DNA from: Nonlabens antarcticus
Lineage (GTDB): Bacteria; Bacteroidota; Bacteroidia; Flavobacteriales; Flavobacteriaceae
NCBI RefSeq assembly: GCF_015356755.1
Contig: NZ_JADFCO010000060.1
Span: 62,001 to 126,000, forward strand
Direction: 5' to 3'
DNA length: 64,000 nucleotides
Shown in pieces: positions 15,453 through 24,447 of this stretch. How positions within the stretch are numbered: position 1 is the first letter of the stretch; each line of letters opens with the position of its first letter. The notes below the pieces were generated by a model that did not search any database, was not told the origin of the DNA, and saw only the letters and a list, made by a program, of their open reading frames with translations. A program made the position numbers and the translations under genes.

Positions 15453-17060
15453 CTATTTCAGCGGGCCTCCAGCTAATATTTCTGGCGTGGCTTGAGCTTC
15501 GTACTTCTTAAAGTTCTCTCTGAAAAAGGTAGTCAGTTTGTGAGCGGTCTCATAATAACCTTTATCGTTATTCCATGCTCTACGCGGGCTCAAAACCTCT
15601 GTCGGTACATTGGGACAAGTGCGTGGTTGCGCCAGTCCGAACATAGAATGCTCGTGGTATTGACCTTTGTTTGCTTCTTCTAATGATCCATCTAATGCTG
15701 CAGCTATCATTGCTCGAGTATATTTGAGCGGCATGCGCTTCCCTATACCATAAGGTCCACCGGTCCATCCAGTATTTACTAACCAGACAGTAACATCAGC
15801 ATCGCGCATTTTTTCACTGAGCATCTCAGCATATTTTACGGGATGTAACGGCATGAATGGAGCACCGAAACAAGCTGAAAAATTAGGAGTAGGCTCCGTA
15901 ACACCAGCTTCTGTTCCTGCAACTTTTGCAGTGTAACCACTGATAAAGTGGTACGCTGCCTGTCCTGGAGTCAATTTTGAAATAGGAGGCAAAACGCCAA
16001 ATGCATCTGCCGTTAAAAAGAAAATATTCTTAGGATTTTTTCCTACAGATGGTACTTTTATATTATCGATGTGATAAATAGGATAACTTACTCTCGTGTT
16101 TTGAGTAATACTGATGTCTTCAAAGTTTACCGTCTTATCCTCATTCATCACGACATTTTCTAGAATCGCACCTGGCTTGATAGCCTTGAAAATCTCTGGT
16201 TCCTGCTCCTCACTTAAGTTAATGACTTTAGCATAACAACCACCTTCAAAATTGAAGATCTCATTGTCTGCTGTCCAGCCATGCTCATCGTCACCTATTA
16301 ACTCGCGGTTTGGATCTGTAGAAAGGGTCGTTTTTCCAGTACCACTCAAACCAAAAAATATGGCAGTGTTCCCATCCTTGCCCACGTTTGCACTACCGTG
16401 CATGGGTAAAGTGTTTTTATCTACTGGTAATATAAAATTTAATGCACTAAATATTCCTTTTTTAATCTCGCCGGTATAACCAGTTCCACCTATCAAGGCA
16501 ATTTTATCTGTAAAGTTTAAGATAGCAAAGTTATGCTGGCGTGTGCGATCAATTTTAGGATCTGCCATGAATCCTGGAGCGTTGATAATCGTCCATTCTG
16601 GATCAAAATTTTCCAATTCTGAATCTTCAGGTCTTAAAAACATATTATAAGCAAACATGTTAGACCATGGATATTCATTGATAACCCTTAAATTCATGCG
16701 GTAATCCTTGTGCGCACAGGCATATGCATCACGCACGAATAATTCCTTACCATCTAAATATTCTGTGACTCGACCCAGAAGATTGTCAAAATCTTTTTTA
16801 TTAAAGGGAATGTTGATGTTTCCCCACCAGACTTTATCTTCAGTGATAGAATCTTTGACGATAAAACGGTCTAAAGGGGATCTCCCTGTAAACTCTCCTG
16901 TGTGTACCGCAAGTGTGCCATTAGCGGTTTCTTTACCGCCGTAGGACTTTACAGATAGACCCTGTAATTCTTCCGGAGAAAGTTGGTAATTAATTTTTGA
17001 ATTCTCGATCCCGTATTTGGTTAACGAAATCGTTTTCGCTACTAAAGCTTTTGAGCTCAT
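15453..17060 (-). CDS. pckA: Phosphoenolpyruvate carboxykinase (ATP)
   Basis: A 535-residue enzyme that converts oxaloacetate and ATP to phosphoenolpyruvate and CO2, the gateway to gluconeogenesis. The P-loop FFGLSGTGKTTLS lies at 235-247 and kinase-2 LIGDDEHGW at 254-262. The oxaloacetate-binding part includes GRSPLDRFIV near residue 59. ATP-type spacing and length are normal. A good flavobacterial promoter lies ahead of it, and it is a single-gene transcript ending in the shared terminator. Together with the malic enzyme at 32.4 kb it suggests growth on organic acids or amino acids. Confidence 0.97.
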   Translation of the reverse strand: MSSKALVAKTISLTKYGIENSKINYQLSPEELQGLSVKSYGGKETANGTLAVHTGEFTGRSPLDRFIVKDSITEDKVWWGNINIPFNKKDFDNLLGRVTEYLDGKELFVRDAYACAHKDYRMNLRVINEYPWSNMFAYNMFLRPEDSELENFDPEWTIINAPGFMADPKIDRTRQHNFAILNFTDKIALIGGTGYTGEIKKGIFSALNFILPVDKNTLPMHGSANVGKDGNTAIFFGLSGTGKTTLSTDPNRELIGDDEHGWTADNEIFNFEGGCYAKVINLSEEQEPEIFKAIKPGAILENVVMNEDKTVNFEDISITQNTRVSYPIYHIDNIKVPSVGKNPKNIFFLTADAFGVLPPISKLTPGQAAYHFISGYTAKVAGTEAGVTEPTPNFSACFGAPFMPLHPVKYAEMLSEKMRDADVTVWLVNTGWTGGPYGIGKRMPLKYTRAMIAAALDGSLEEANKGQYHEHSMFGLAQPRTCPNVPTEVLSPRRAWNNDKGYYETAHKLTTFFRENFKKYEAQATPEILAGGPLK

Positions 17061-17087
17061 AATTTAGTTGTAATTCAAGTTGTTCTG

Positions 17088-17119
17088 CAAAAATAGAAAT
17101 CTTAGAGGCTGTTCTCCAA
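17088..17119 (-). promoter_or_regulatory. Putative promoter of pckA
   Basis: On the minus strand TTG (17119-17117), 21 bases, then TATTTTTG (17095-17088), matching TTG-N17-23-TAnnTTTG. The box ends 27 bases before the pckA ATG. Confidence 0.5.
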
Positions 17120-17124
17120 TTATT

Positions 17125-17511
17125 CTAGCGTCTAAATATTGAAATTTTGACAATTCCATATATCCAGCCAGAAATAAGCAATAGTCCACCTATTGGGGTA
17201 ATCGGTCCTAAAAAACGAAGTTCTAAACCAGTTATTGCCGAAGTTGATAACAAATAAATGCTAAAAGAAAAGAGAATAGTACCGCATAAAAAGAGTATCC
17301 AAATTATATTTTTTGCTCTGATCGATAACATGTTTACTTGAGAAAATATGAGCAGAGCAAGTCCATGATAAACCTGATAACGCACTCCGGTCTCAAAACT
17401 ATTCAATTGATCTGCATTTAAATAACCTTCCAGAGCGTGCGCAGCCATAGCTCCTAAAATAACTGCTATTAACAGCAACAAACTTCCTGTTATCAATAAC
17501 TTCTTTTCCAT
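17125..17511 (-). CDS. DUF423 family membrane protein
   Basis: A 128-residue protein with four hydrophobic segments. LLLIAVILGAMAAHALEGYL is followed by SFETGVRYQVYHGLALL and RFLGPITPIGGLLLISGW. This GA.gAHAL...Y..GV.Y...H.l..L pattern identifies DUF423 (YgdD-like). The family's function is unknown. The gene stands alone, divergent from the saccharopine dehydrogenase family gene with a 53-base gap. Confidence 0.88.
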   Translation of the reverse strand: MEKKLLITGSLLLLIAVILGAMAAHALEGYLNADQLNSFETGVRYQVYHGLALLIFSQVNMLSIRAKNIIWILFLCGTILFSFSIYLLSTSAITGLELRFLGPITPIGGLLLISGWIYGIVKISIFRR

Positions 17512-17564
17512 ATCGTGGGTTTTTCAATTAGAGAATTTTACCTTGGACTAAAATTACGATAGCT

Positions 17565-18929
17565 ATGCGACACATACTGATTATAGGTGCTGGAAAATCA
17601 ACAGGAGTTCTTGTCGATTACCTTTTAAACAAATCAACGGAAGAAGAATTGCGACTTACCATCGCAGACAAGGATATATCACACGCCACAAGGTTATGCA
17701 ATAACCACCCTAATGCGACAGCCATTGAGCTGGATGTATTTGATCAGAAGGAAAGAACTGATCGATTAAAACAAGCAGATATTGTCATCTCTATGCTTCC
17801 AGCACGTTTTCATATTGAAGTAGCGAGAGATTGTGTTGAACTGGGAATTCACATGGTTACTGCTAGTTATGTAAGTCCAGAAATGCAGGAACTTGATAGT
17901 GAGGCAAAAAAGAAAAATCTTGTTCTTATGAATGAGATAGGTGTAGATCCAGGAGTAGATCACATGAGTGCCATGAGAGTTATTGATAAAATACGTGATA
18001 AAGGTGGTAAAGTGATACTCTTTGAATCCTTTACTGGTGGTCTTGTGGCTCCAGAAAACGACGATAATTTATGGAATTATAAATTCACATGGAACCCTAG
18101 AAATGTAGTTACGGCAGGACAGGGCGGAGCCGCAAAATTTATTCAAGAAGGGAAATTTAAATACATTCCCTACCACCGACTCTTTCGCAGGACAGAGTTT
18201 CTAGATGTGGAAGGTTATGGACGATTTGAAGCACTGGCAAACAGGAACAGTCTTAAGTATATGGAAGTTTACGGACTTGAAAATGTTTTGACCTTATATA
18301 GAGGGACGATGCGTCGTGTAGGTTTCAGCCGTGCGTGGAATATGTTTGTACAACTAGGAATTACAGATGACACGTATCAAATGGAGGATTCTAAAGACAT
18401 GAGTTATCGCGATTTCATAAATAGTTTTCTTCCCTACTCTCCTACTGATAGCGTGGAGTTAAAAATGCGTCTAGAACTCAAGATTGATCAAGACGACATC
18501 ATGTGGAGTAAGTTGTTAGAGCTCGACATCTTTAACGATGAGAAAAAAATAGGACTTGAAAACGCCACGCCAGCGCAGGCACTTCAAAAGATCCTAGAAG
18601 ATAAATGGACGCTACAACCAGGAGAGAAAGATATGATCGTGATGTATCACAAATTTGGATACGAGCTGGATGGTGAGAAGAATCAGATCGATAGCACTAT
18701 GGTATGTTTAGGAGACGGCAATGAACAAACCGCTATGGCAAAAACGGTAGGGCTACCAGTTGGAATGGCCGCATTGCGCATATTGAATGGCCAGATCAAA
18801 ACCTATGGTGTGCAAATCCCTATTCTAAAAGAGATTTATGAACCTATTTTAAAAGAGTTAGAGGCCTATGATATTCGCTTTCGCGAAATCGAAACGCCCT
18901 ATCTAGGGTACAATGCTTTACACCTTTAG
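17565..18929 (+). CDS. Saccharopine dehydrogenase family protein
   Basis: A 454-residue two-domain oxidoreductase. The Rossmann start MRHILIIGAGKSTGVLVDYLL is followed by ADIVISMLPARFH, GIHMVTASYVS and the substrate region NEIGVDPGVDHMSAM, with SFTGGLVAPENDDNLWNYKFTWNPRNVV. This is close to the saccharopine reductase/LYS9 type, which cleaves saccharopine to glutamate and aminoadipate semialdehyde. In Bacteroidota such genes are thought to belong to lysine catabolism. No partner gene is next door. A decayed dispersed palindrome (18874-18889) is translated RFREIE near the C-terminus. Its stop overlaps the stop of the convergent peptidase gene. Confidence 0.85.
   Translation: MRHILIIGAGKSTGVLVDYLLNKSTEEELRLTIADKDISHATRLCNNHPNATAIELDVFDQKERTDRLKQADIVISMLPARFHIEVARDCVELGIHMVTASYVSPEMQELDSEAKKKNLVLMNEIGVDPGVDHMSAMRVIDKIRDKGGKVILFESFTGGLVAPENDDNLWNYKFTWNPRNVVTAGQGGAAKFIQEGKFKYIPYHRLFRRTEFLDVEGYGRFEALANRNSLKYMEVYGLENVLTLYRGTMRRVGFSRAWNMFVQLGITDDTYQMEDSKDMSYRDFINSFLPYSPTDSVELKMRLELKIDQDDIMWSKLLELDIFNDEKKIGLENATPAQALQKILEDKWTLQPGEKDMIVMYHKFGYELDGEKNQIDSTMVCLGDGNEQTAMAKTVGLPVGMAALRILNGQIKTYGVQIPILKEIYEPILKELEAYDIRFREIETPYLGYNALHL
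18874..18891. repeat. Decayed dispersed palindrome (in saccharopine dehydrogenase family gene)
   Basis: CGCTTTCGCGAAATCG: left arm and centre intact, one base changed in the right arm. Translated RFREI, the same frame as copy 3. Confidence 0.75.
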
Positions 18930-19612
18930 CGTTTGCGCAAGAAGATTGAAATAAAGTATAATAGGGTAGCAAGTGAGCCTATCGCAGCAACGAGATAGGT
19001 TCTAGCTGCCCATTTAAGCGCATCCTTTGCACCCGCATGTTCTTTAGGGGTCAACATGTTTTCGTTTTCTAACCATGCCAGTGCTCTATTGCTAGCATCA
19101 TATTCCACCGGCAAGGTTATGAAAGCAAATAAAGTTCCTAATCCATACATAATGATGCCTAAAAGAAATATGTAGTTTCCAAATGCCGTACTCGCTGCCA
19201 GAACAAGTCCACCTATCAATACCCATTGAGAGTATTTAGAGGCTATACTCACCATAGGAACTAATTTAGAACGCATTCCTAACCAGGAATAAGCGGTAGC
19301 ATGTTGCACGGCATGACCGCATTCATGAGCCGCCACTGCAGCTGCGGCTGCATTTTGATGTGAGTAAACTGACTCACTAAGGTTTACTGTTTTATTAGAA
19401 GGGTTATAGTGATCTGTTAACTGGCCTTTTACTGAGATTACTTGAACATCTCTAATACCATTGTCGGCCAGCATTTTCTGTGCGATTTGTGCGCCAGTCA
19501 TTCCATTTTGTAAATGGATCTGAGAGTACTTTTTGAATTTTGACTTGAGCTTGTTACTCACAAAAGCGCTGATCAAAAAAATAGCGCCAGCAATAATATA
19601 ATATCCCATCAT
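18926..19612 (-). CDS. Zinc metallopeptidase, YugP-like
   Basis: A 228-residue membrane peptidase. There is a hydrophobic N-terminal segment (1-20), then MTGAQIAQKMLADNGI, the family's conserved LTDHYNP..KTVNLSESVY segment, and the zinc site AAHECGHAVQH (HExxH at 96-100). Three further hydrophobic segments follow, with PVEYDASNRAL containing the third-ligand glutamate region. This is the neutral zinc metallopeptidase family typified by B. subtilis YugP (Zn_peptidase_2). Physiological substrates are unknown. It is a monocistronic gene whose stop codon overlaps that of the convergent dehydrogenase gene. Confidence 0.9.
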   Translation of the reverse strand: MMGYYIIAGAIFLISAFVSNKLKSKFKKYSQIHLQNGMTGAQIAQKMLADNGIRDVQVISVKGQLTDHYNPSNKTVNLSESVYSHQNAAAAAVAAHECGHAVQHATAYSWLGMRSKLVPMVSIASKYSQWVLIGGLVLAASTAFGNYIFLLGIIMYGLGTLFAFITLPVEYDASNRALAWLENENMLTPKEHAGAKDALKWAARTYLVAAIGSLATLLYFISIFLRKR

Positions 19613-19683
19613 AATGACATCACTTACAATTCAAAAACCGACTATTAGTTACTAGTGTTAAAACATTGTTCTAATGCAATTTA

Positions 19684-21789
19684 CTACCTATCAAAGCTCC
19701 AGTTCATTATATCAGTGCGGATTCCAAAGTTGAACCAGGTAGTTGTCGCTTCTTGAACTACTGCGTTATCTACTTCTGGACTTATATTTCTATAAATAAA
19801 CTGACCGTAAACTTTCAAATTACTTGCTGGATTTATCAGGTAACCAGCTTCCAGCTCTCCATAAAAGAAAGGTGCGTTGTTTCCTTGAGCTACCATATTG
19901 CCATTGTCTGCAATGCGATCATCCTCGGTTCTGTAAATATTTCCTCCATAATAGGCGTTATCACCATTTGCAAGAATATCAAAACCACGCTCTCCTATAA
20001 TTGCCTTTGCAATTCCATACCAGCGATCCTGAGTATATCGACCTATCAAAATAGCTTCATAAAAACTCGCTCCCCATGGATGTGCTAGTGCTTGATTTGA
20101 ATTACCATAATTTAAAACTACCGTATTATGGCTGTAAGTGTAGGGGCGCACCCGGTTATATTCTGCCTGCAACATTAAGTTAGGTACGCTAAACGCGTTC
20201 TGATATTTTAATCCCAGCTGGTAACCGCTTTTATTTTGATAACCGCCGTTACCACTTGTTATGGCCTCACTAGAGAATTCATCAAGAACCAGCTGACCGT
20301 AGGCTGTAACCTGATCTGTAAGCTTATATTTTCCCGTAATTCCCAACAATGCATTTCCACCGCGTGAGCCGGTTTCTAGTTCTACGGTTTGATAAAATAT
20401 GAGTGGATTAACGTAATTGAAGTCAAAGCCGCGGCCATTATCATTTTGCCATAATACACTTTCAAAAAAGCCTAATGTCAATCTTTTAGTTGCATTCCAA
20501 CTCAAATAATGATGGGTCATATATTTTGTACGGAAGGAATCATCCGCAGTGACTTCAGATCTTACATCACGTAACGAGGTATAAAGTACCGTATAATCCA
20601 GTTTCCAAAATTTAGCGTTTAATTTAAAATACGGAAATGGCTGCGAATTATCACTAAGTACAAGCGACCTATATCCATCGCCTATAAAGTGCTGACCATG
20701 ACCTATCTGTAAATTAAAATATTTACTAGGTCTGTAATTCACATAACCAGTCGCTACTGGGTAATCATAGATGTTCTCACCGCCGTCTTCTGCAATACCG
20801 CGTCCAGGAACAATTCCTGGATTCCCACCATCTGGAGCTCGATTTGTGATTTCCCGATTAAAATACTCTGCAAAACGACCTTGAGATTCCTGGATGGTAG
20901 CGCCAAAAGTTAATTGTTTTCCTATGCCACCATTAATAGCAACCAATCGCGTGTTGTTAAAAGTGTTGGTATCTTCACCCGTATCCTTACCTAATTGCAA
21001 ATCAACCCCAGGATCTGCAACAAACCAGTAATCATCGCCAGCTACTTCAATAAAATGCTCGTTCCATAACTTACGACCTAACCAGCTTTCTGCATCTTTT
21101 AACAACGAGGATCGTTCTGTCTCTAGATCAAAATAATCACTGACATATTCAAATGTATATGGTTTTACTGCGGTGTGGGCATTACTCCCCACGCGATTCA
21201 TCGCCGCCTCATACCTGTGGTATCTCTGGTAAGAAAACGGAATCAAAGCATTAGACCGCAATTCTTGCCCGTTGTAACCTTTGGAATTTGTTTTGATGTA
21301 ATCGTTATTCGCTTTCGCGAAAGCGATATCATCCAATTTATTGTTTGCATCATTCTCATCTGTCTTATCACCGGTATCTATGCGGGTAAATGAACCACCT
21401 TGAGCCATAGGCACCTGGAAGTTTACGATAAATTGCATAAATGTGGGGTTGCCGTTGTACGTCGCTGGTTTAATCACGGGTAATTGCTCAAAGGCTGTAT
21501 TGAGCGCAGATTTTACAGTGGCACTCCTGGCGTCAAATAATATAGGAATAAAGGCACCGTTGCGATCGACTTCAAACCTTAAGGTGACCCTACTTGTTTC
21601 AGCAGCACTGGGATGCTGGTATTTTGAAAATAATTCTTGATACAACTGATCGTAAAAACAAGAGGCTAGTGCGCTGTCCTTAATAGAGTCACAAGTTGTA
21701 AAGCTAGGGAACTGCTCCACGTCAGTTTGTGCCGTTACACATACACTAAAAAATAGGGCCAAAAAAGCAATTCTAAATCTCATAAACAT
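19684..21789 (-). CDS. RemB-like outer-membrane protein (gliding motility / Wzi-like barrel)
   Basis: A 701-residue exported protein. The signal peptide (FRIAFLALFFSVCVTA) can start at ATG 21789 or two codons later at 21783. Residues ~25-130 resemble a TonB C-terminal-type domain: paired cysteines, then VTLRFEVDRNGAF and LPVIKPATYNGNP. The rest is rich in aromatic beta-strand patterns, with NLQIGHGQHFIGDGYRSLVLSD as in Wzi/capsule-assembly barrels, and ends in an aromatic strand. I recall the annotation gliding motility protein RemB for such proteins in Flavobacterium, where RemB helps mobile adhesin function. The dispersed palindrome is translated IAFAKAN. It follows two tonB genes on the same strand. 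Confidence 0.62.
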   Translation of the reverse strand: MFMRFRIAFLALFFSVCVTAQTDVEQFPSFTTCDSIKDSALASCFYDQLYQELFSKYQHPSAAETSRVTLRFEVDRNGAFIPILFDARSATVKSALNTAFEQLPVIKPATYNGNPTFMQFIVNFQVPMAQGGSFTRIDTGDKTDENDANNKLDDIAFAKANNDYIKTNSKGYNGQELRSNALIPFSYQRYHRYEAAMNRVGSNAHTAVKPYTFEYVSDYFDLETERSSLLKDAESWLGRKLWNEHFIEVAGDDYWFVADPGVDLQLGKDTGEDTNTFNNTRLVAINGGIGKQLTFGATIQESQGRFAEYFNREITNRAPDGGNPGIVPGRGIAEDGGENIYDYPVATGYVNYRPSKYFNLQIGHGQHFIGDGYRSLVLSDNSQPFPYFKLNAKFWKLDYTVLYTSLRDVRSEVTADDSFRTKYMTHHYLSWNATKRLTLGFFESVLWQNDNGRGFDFNYVNPLIFYQTVELETGSRGGNALLGITGKYKLTDQVTAYGQLVLDEFSSEAITSGNGGYQNKSGYQLGLKYQNAFSVPNLMLQAEYNRVRPYTYSHNTVVLNYGNSNQALAHPWGASFYEAILIGRYTQDRWYGIAKAIIGERGFDILANGDNAYYGGNIYRTEDDRIADNGNMVAQGNNAPFFYGELEAGYLINPASNLKVYGQFIYRNISPEVDNAVVQEATTTWFNFGIRTDIMNWSFDR
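21310..21325. repeat. Dispersed palindrome, copy 5 (in the RemB-like gene)
   Basis: Perfect 16-bp CGCTTTCGCGAAAGCG, translated AFAKA on the minus strand between the N-terminal domain and the barrel. Confidence 0.95.
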
Positions 21790-21834
21790 AGGGGTAATCC
21801 GGGCTAAATATAATTGATTTAGATGGTGGAACGC

Positions 21835-21868
21835 AAAAATGCTTGCGACATTGCCGCAAGCATTTTTT
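21835..21868. terminator. Terminator between tonB-2 and the RemB-like gene
   Basis: GCTTGCG 21841-21847 pairs with CGCAAGC 21855-21861, with an A-run before and a T-run after. It is placed to stop the minus-strand tonB transcript, so the RemB-like gene may have its own promoter. Confidence 0.85.
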
Positions 21869-21882
21869 TAAATGATTCTCTA

Positions 21883-22692
21883 TTATTGAACTTTAAATCG
21901 TATCGGTAAGGCATAGGTTGTATTGACCACAGCACCATCAAACTTTCCAGGCTTCATCTGTGGCAAACTTGAGATGAGACGTTTTGCTTCTTTTTCTAAA
22001 AGAGCATTAGGCGCGCGTACTTGTATATTCTTGGGAAAACCATCAACTCCTATGGTGAAGAGAACGGTAATATTTACGATATCCTTTCCATCCATCTCAT
22101 TTGCTAGGGAGGTGTCAAACTTCCGCTGTATAAACCTAGCCATCTTTTCATTGAGACATTCAATGCGCTCGTTATTATCCAGCTTTGCGCTACATCCTGG
22201 AAATAATGGCACCTCAGACACAGCAACTAAGTTAAAACTAGAAGGCAATTCTGGTTTTGATATTTCTACGGGTGTTTCTGTATTTGAGTTGTCAATCACA
22301 GGATTGTTATCTTGAAAAGGTTCTACATCAACTATAGGGTCTGGTTCTGTATTTTCAACGATGACAGGAGGTTTATTTCTATCAACTTTTTGAACACGCT
22401 CTACAGGTTGCTTTTTTATAGTTTTCTTAGGCTCTGTTTTAGGTTGCGGTTTTTCAATAATGAACCGATCCATATTAACTTCCATTGCCGTTTCCTGATT
22501 TGAAACCGTAGGATAGCTACGTTCTTTAATGGGCGTTTGCAATTCAATGATTAAAAAAGCAACTAGCATCGCTGCAGTAAGGCCTAAAAGGAAATTGATA
22601 AACGGGTTGACTTTTACGTTTGTCAGCTTTTTGTCTGACCTACGACTAGCAGTTGACGTTGCAGCATCGACACTTTTGTGGAGAGTTCTCAT
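21883..22692 (-). CDS. Energy transducer TonB (paralogue 2)
   Basis: A 269-residue TonB-family protein. A cytoplasmic N-terminal stretch (~1-30) is followed by one membrane helix (FINFLLGLTAAMLVAFLII). A charged Pro/Lys/Glu-rich periplasmic linker follows, and then a C-terminal domain of ~100 residues (VPLFPGCSAK, ERIECLNEKMARFIQRKFD, VTVLFTIGVDGFPKNIQVRAP, LPQMKPGKFDG, YALPIRFKVQ). TonB couples the proton motive force, via ExbBD, to TonB-dependent receptors in the outer membrane. The paired Cys in the P.CE..C element are typical of the Bacteroidota version. It lies 105 bases downstream of a close paralogue, with a terminator between them. Confidence 0.88.
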   Translation of the reverse strand: MRTLHKSVDAATSTASRRSDKKLTNVKVNPFINFLLGLTAAMLVAFLIIELQTPIKERSYPTVSNQETAMEVNMDRFIIEKPQPKTEPKKTIKKQPVERVQKVDRNKPPVIVENTEPDPIVDVEPFQDNNPVIDNSNTETPVEISKPELPSSFNLVAVSEVPLFPGCSAKLDNNERIECLNEKMARFIQRKFDTSLANEMDGKDIVNITVLFTIGVDGFPKNIQVRAPNALLEKEAKRLISSLPQMKPGKFDGAVVNTTYALPIRFKVQ

Positions 22693-22740
22693 AATTAATG
22701 GTTTAGTGTTCTATAAAACCAGTTTCAAAAAATATACCAC

Positions 22741-22774
22741 AAAAAAAATCCGCTACAGTAACTGTAGCGGATTT
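22741..22774 (-). terminator. Terminator downstream of tonB-1
   Basis: AAATCCGCTACAG 22746-22758 pairs with CTGTAGCGGATTT 22762-22774 around a 3-base loop. The A-run on its left is a T-run on the minus strand, so it ends the upstream tonB transcript. Confidence 0.9.
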
Positions 22775-22796
22775 GTAATTTATAACTGATTGTTAT

Positions 22797-23528
22797 TTAG
22801 TTCTGTACTTCAAATATGATAGGCAATCCGTAGATTACACCTACTGGCTTACCACGTTGTTTACCTGGAGTCATTTTTGGTAATTTGTTAATTACACGTG
22901 CTGCCTCAACTTGTAGTTTAGGATCTTTCGCTCTTGACTGTACTCCAGTTATCGATCCGTTTTTATCAATCTTAAACTGAACACTGATCGTTTGCTTACC
23001 AGACAATCCTAATTCATTAGCCAGACCTGTATCAAAATTCTTATTCACAAACCTTGTGATTTTCTCCTGCATACATTTTTTACGATCGTTGTTGTTCTTT
23101 TCATTCTCACAACCTGGATAGATCGGCACATTCTCAATAATTGCAAAAGGAACATCTGCTATTACTTCTTCTTTAACACCTACTTCAACAGCTACATCCT
23201 CAATTTCAACAATCTCTTCTTTCTCCGTAGTTTCTGTAGTTTCAATAAGAACTTCCTCAATTTCAACTTCGTCTTCTACAACAAGAATTACTTCCGGTGC
23301 TGGTGGCGGTGGTGGCGGTGGTGGTGGTGTATTTAGCATTTGCGTGATGGGAATATCTTCCTCAACGGGTGCCATTGTCACAACCTCGTAAACTTCTTCT
23401 TTCTCAACTTCTTTAGTTTCGAATTCTAAGCCCTGCCATGACATTAATAACATAAAGGCTAAACCCATAAGGGCATAGACCGTAATGTTTTTACGCAAGT
23501 CTGCTTTTTCTGATTTTTTGATTTCCAT
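22797..23528 (-). CDS. Energy transducer TonB (paralogue 1)
   Basis: A 243-residue TonB-family protein. A short cytoplasmic tail and membrane helix (ITVYALMGLAFMLLMSW, about 16-32) are followed by a run of nine prolines (TPPPPPPPPPAPE) and an acidic Glu/Val linker. The C-terminal domain reads VPIYPGCENEKNNNDRKKC, FKIDKNGSITGV, LPKMTPGKQRGKPV and YGLPIIFEV. Proline-rich linkers let TonB span the periplasm. The acidic linker, without the usual Lys/Pro repeats, differs from its neighbour and suggests different receptor partners. It follows VanZ and gcvH on the same strand. Confidence 0.92.
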   Translation of the reverse strand: MEIKKSEKADLRKNITVYALMGLAFMLLMSWQGLEFETKEVEKEEVYEVVTMAPVEEDIPITQMLNTPPPPPPPPPAPEVILVVEDEVEIEEVLIETTETTEKEEIVEIEDVAVEVGVKEEVIADVPFAIIENVPIYPGCENEKNNNDRKKCMQEKITRFVNKNFDTGLANELGLSGKQTISVQFKIDKNGSITGVQSRAKDPKLQVEAARVINKLPKMTPGKQRGKPVGVIYGLPIIFEVQN

Positions 23529-23590
23529 GATCGGATTGCTTTAAAGGCTAAAAATATGTAAATACTTATTCAAATGAAAGACAATTTTCA

Positions 23591-24007
23591 TTATCTCTTT
23601 GAAATAATTCGTGAAATGATCCACAATATAATGGATGCAATAATAATGCCAGCCAAATTTGCCATCATATCATAGCCATCCATGGTCCTGTATTGAGAAA
23701 AATATTCTTGCCCTATTTCTATCAAGCCACCTATAACTAAGGAAAACGCTCCTGCTGCAACTGCAATCGTATTTGACCATTCAGAAAGGATCGTAATGAT
23801 GTTGTATTCGAAATGCAACTGTCTTTCTAAAAAACGATGGTAAAAAAATAGATACCAAAGCCCCATCATAATAGCATATGCCAGACCGTGATACAATTTA
23901 TCTGCATACAGGTAGGAGACATCTGGTAAAGGCGGACTATCAGCCAGCGACCCATAAGCTACGACCAGCGTATAAAAAGGTGCTAACCAGTAGAGCAGTT
24001 TACGCAT
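23591..24007 (-). CDS. VanZ family membrane protein
   Basis: A 138-residue membrane protein with three or four hydrophobic segments. YGSLADSPPLPDV is followed by YADKLYHGLAYAIMMGLWYLFF, then GGLIEIGQEYFSQYRTMDGYDMMANLAGIIIA. The D.l.H..ay..l and E..Q.f...R..d..D...N..G sequence is the VanZ-like signature. VanZ lowers teicoplanin sensitivity in enterococci, but the wider family has no known role. It starts 2 bases after the gcvH stop, so it belongs to that transcript. Confidence 0.85.
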   Translation of the reverse strand: MRKLLYWLAPFYTLVVAYGSLADSPPLPDVSYLYADKLYHGLAYAIMMGLWYLFFYHRFLERQLHFEYNIITILSEWSNTIAVAAGAFSLVIGGLIEIGQEYFSQYRTMDGYDMMANLAGIIIASIILWIISRIISKR

Positions 24008-24009
24008 GT

Positions 24010-24387
24010 TTACCCTACTAATTCTTTGTAAGCATCAGCAGTAAGCAATTCTTCTACTTGACTAGCATCGCTAATTTTCATTTTAATCATCCATCCATCA
24101 CCATAAGGATCAGAATTAACTAATTCTGGATCATTTTCCAGCTTTTCATTAAATTCAATGATCTGTCCAGTCAGTGGTAAAAACAAGTCTGAAACCGTTT
24201 TAACAGCCTCAACAGTTCCAAAAATTTCTTCTTGATCCAGTGTTTCATCTACAGTTTCTACTTCTACATATACGATATCACCCAACTCGCTTTGAGCAAA
24301 GTCTGTGATTCCTATAGTAGCGGTATTTCCATCAATTTTGATCCACTCGTGATCCTTGGTATATTTTAATTCTGCTGGGATATTCAT
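24010..24387 (-). CDS. gcvH: Glycine cleavage system H protein
   Basis: A 125-residue lipoyl carrier of the glycine cleavage complex. [13 protein letters not shown] opens the protein and the lipoylated lysine is K63 in [16 protein letters not shown]. The C-terminal [14 protein letters not shown] element is typical. It shuttles the aminomethyl group between the P, T and L proteins, whose genes are not in this window. It lies 60 bases downstream of sprA and 2 bases upstream of vanZ on the same strand. This location next to secretion genes looks like a Bacteroidota synteny rather than a functional link. Confidence 0.97.
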   Translation of the reverse strand: MNIPAELKYTKDHEWIKIDGNTATIGITDFAQSELGDIVYVEVETVDETLDQEEIFGTVEAVKTVSDLFLPLTGQIIEFNEKLENDPELVNSDPYGDGWMIKMKISDASQVEELLTADAYKELVG

Positions 24388-24447
24388 AGTATATTTTTAA
24401 AGTCGGTAAATTTAGAAAATTAGGGTTGATTTAAGTAGTAAAAACGT

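Noticed and set aside
23290-23340. Tandem GGTGGC-type repeat that looks like a microsatellite or CRISPR-like run
   Set aside because: It encodes the nine-proline stretch of TonB in frame, and there are no spacers.
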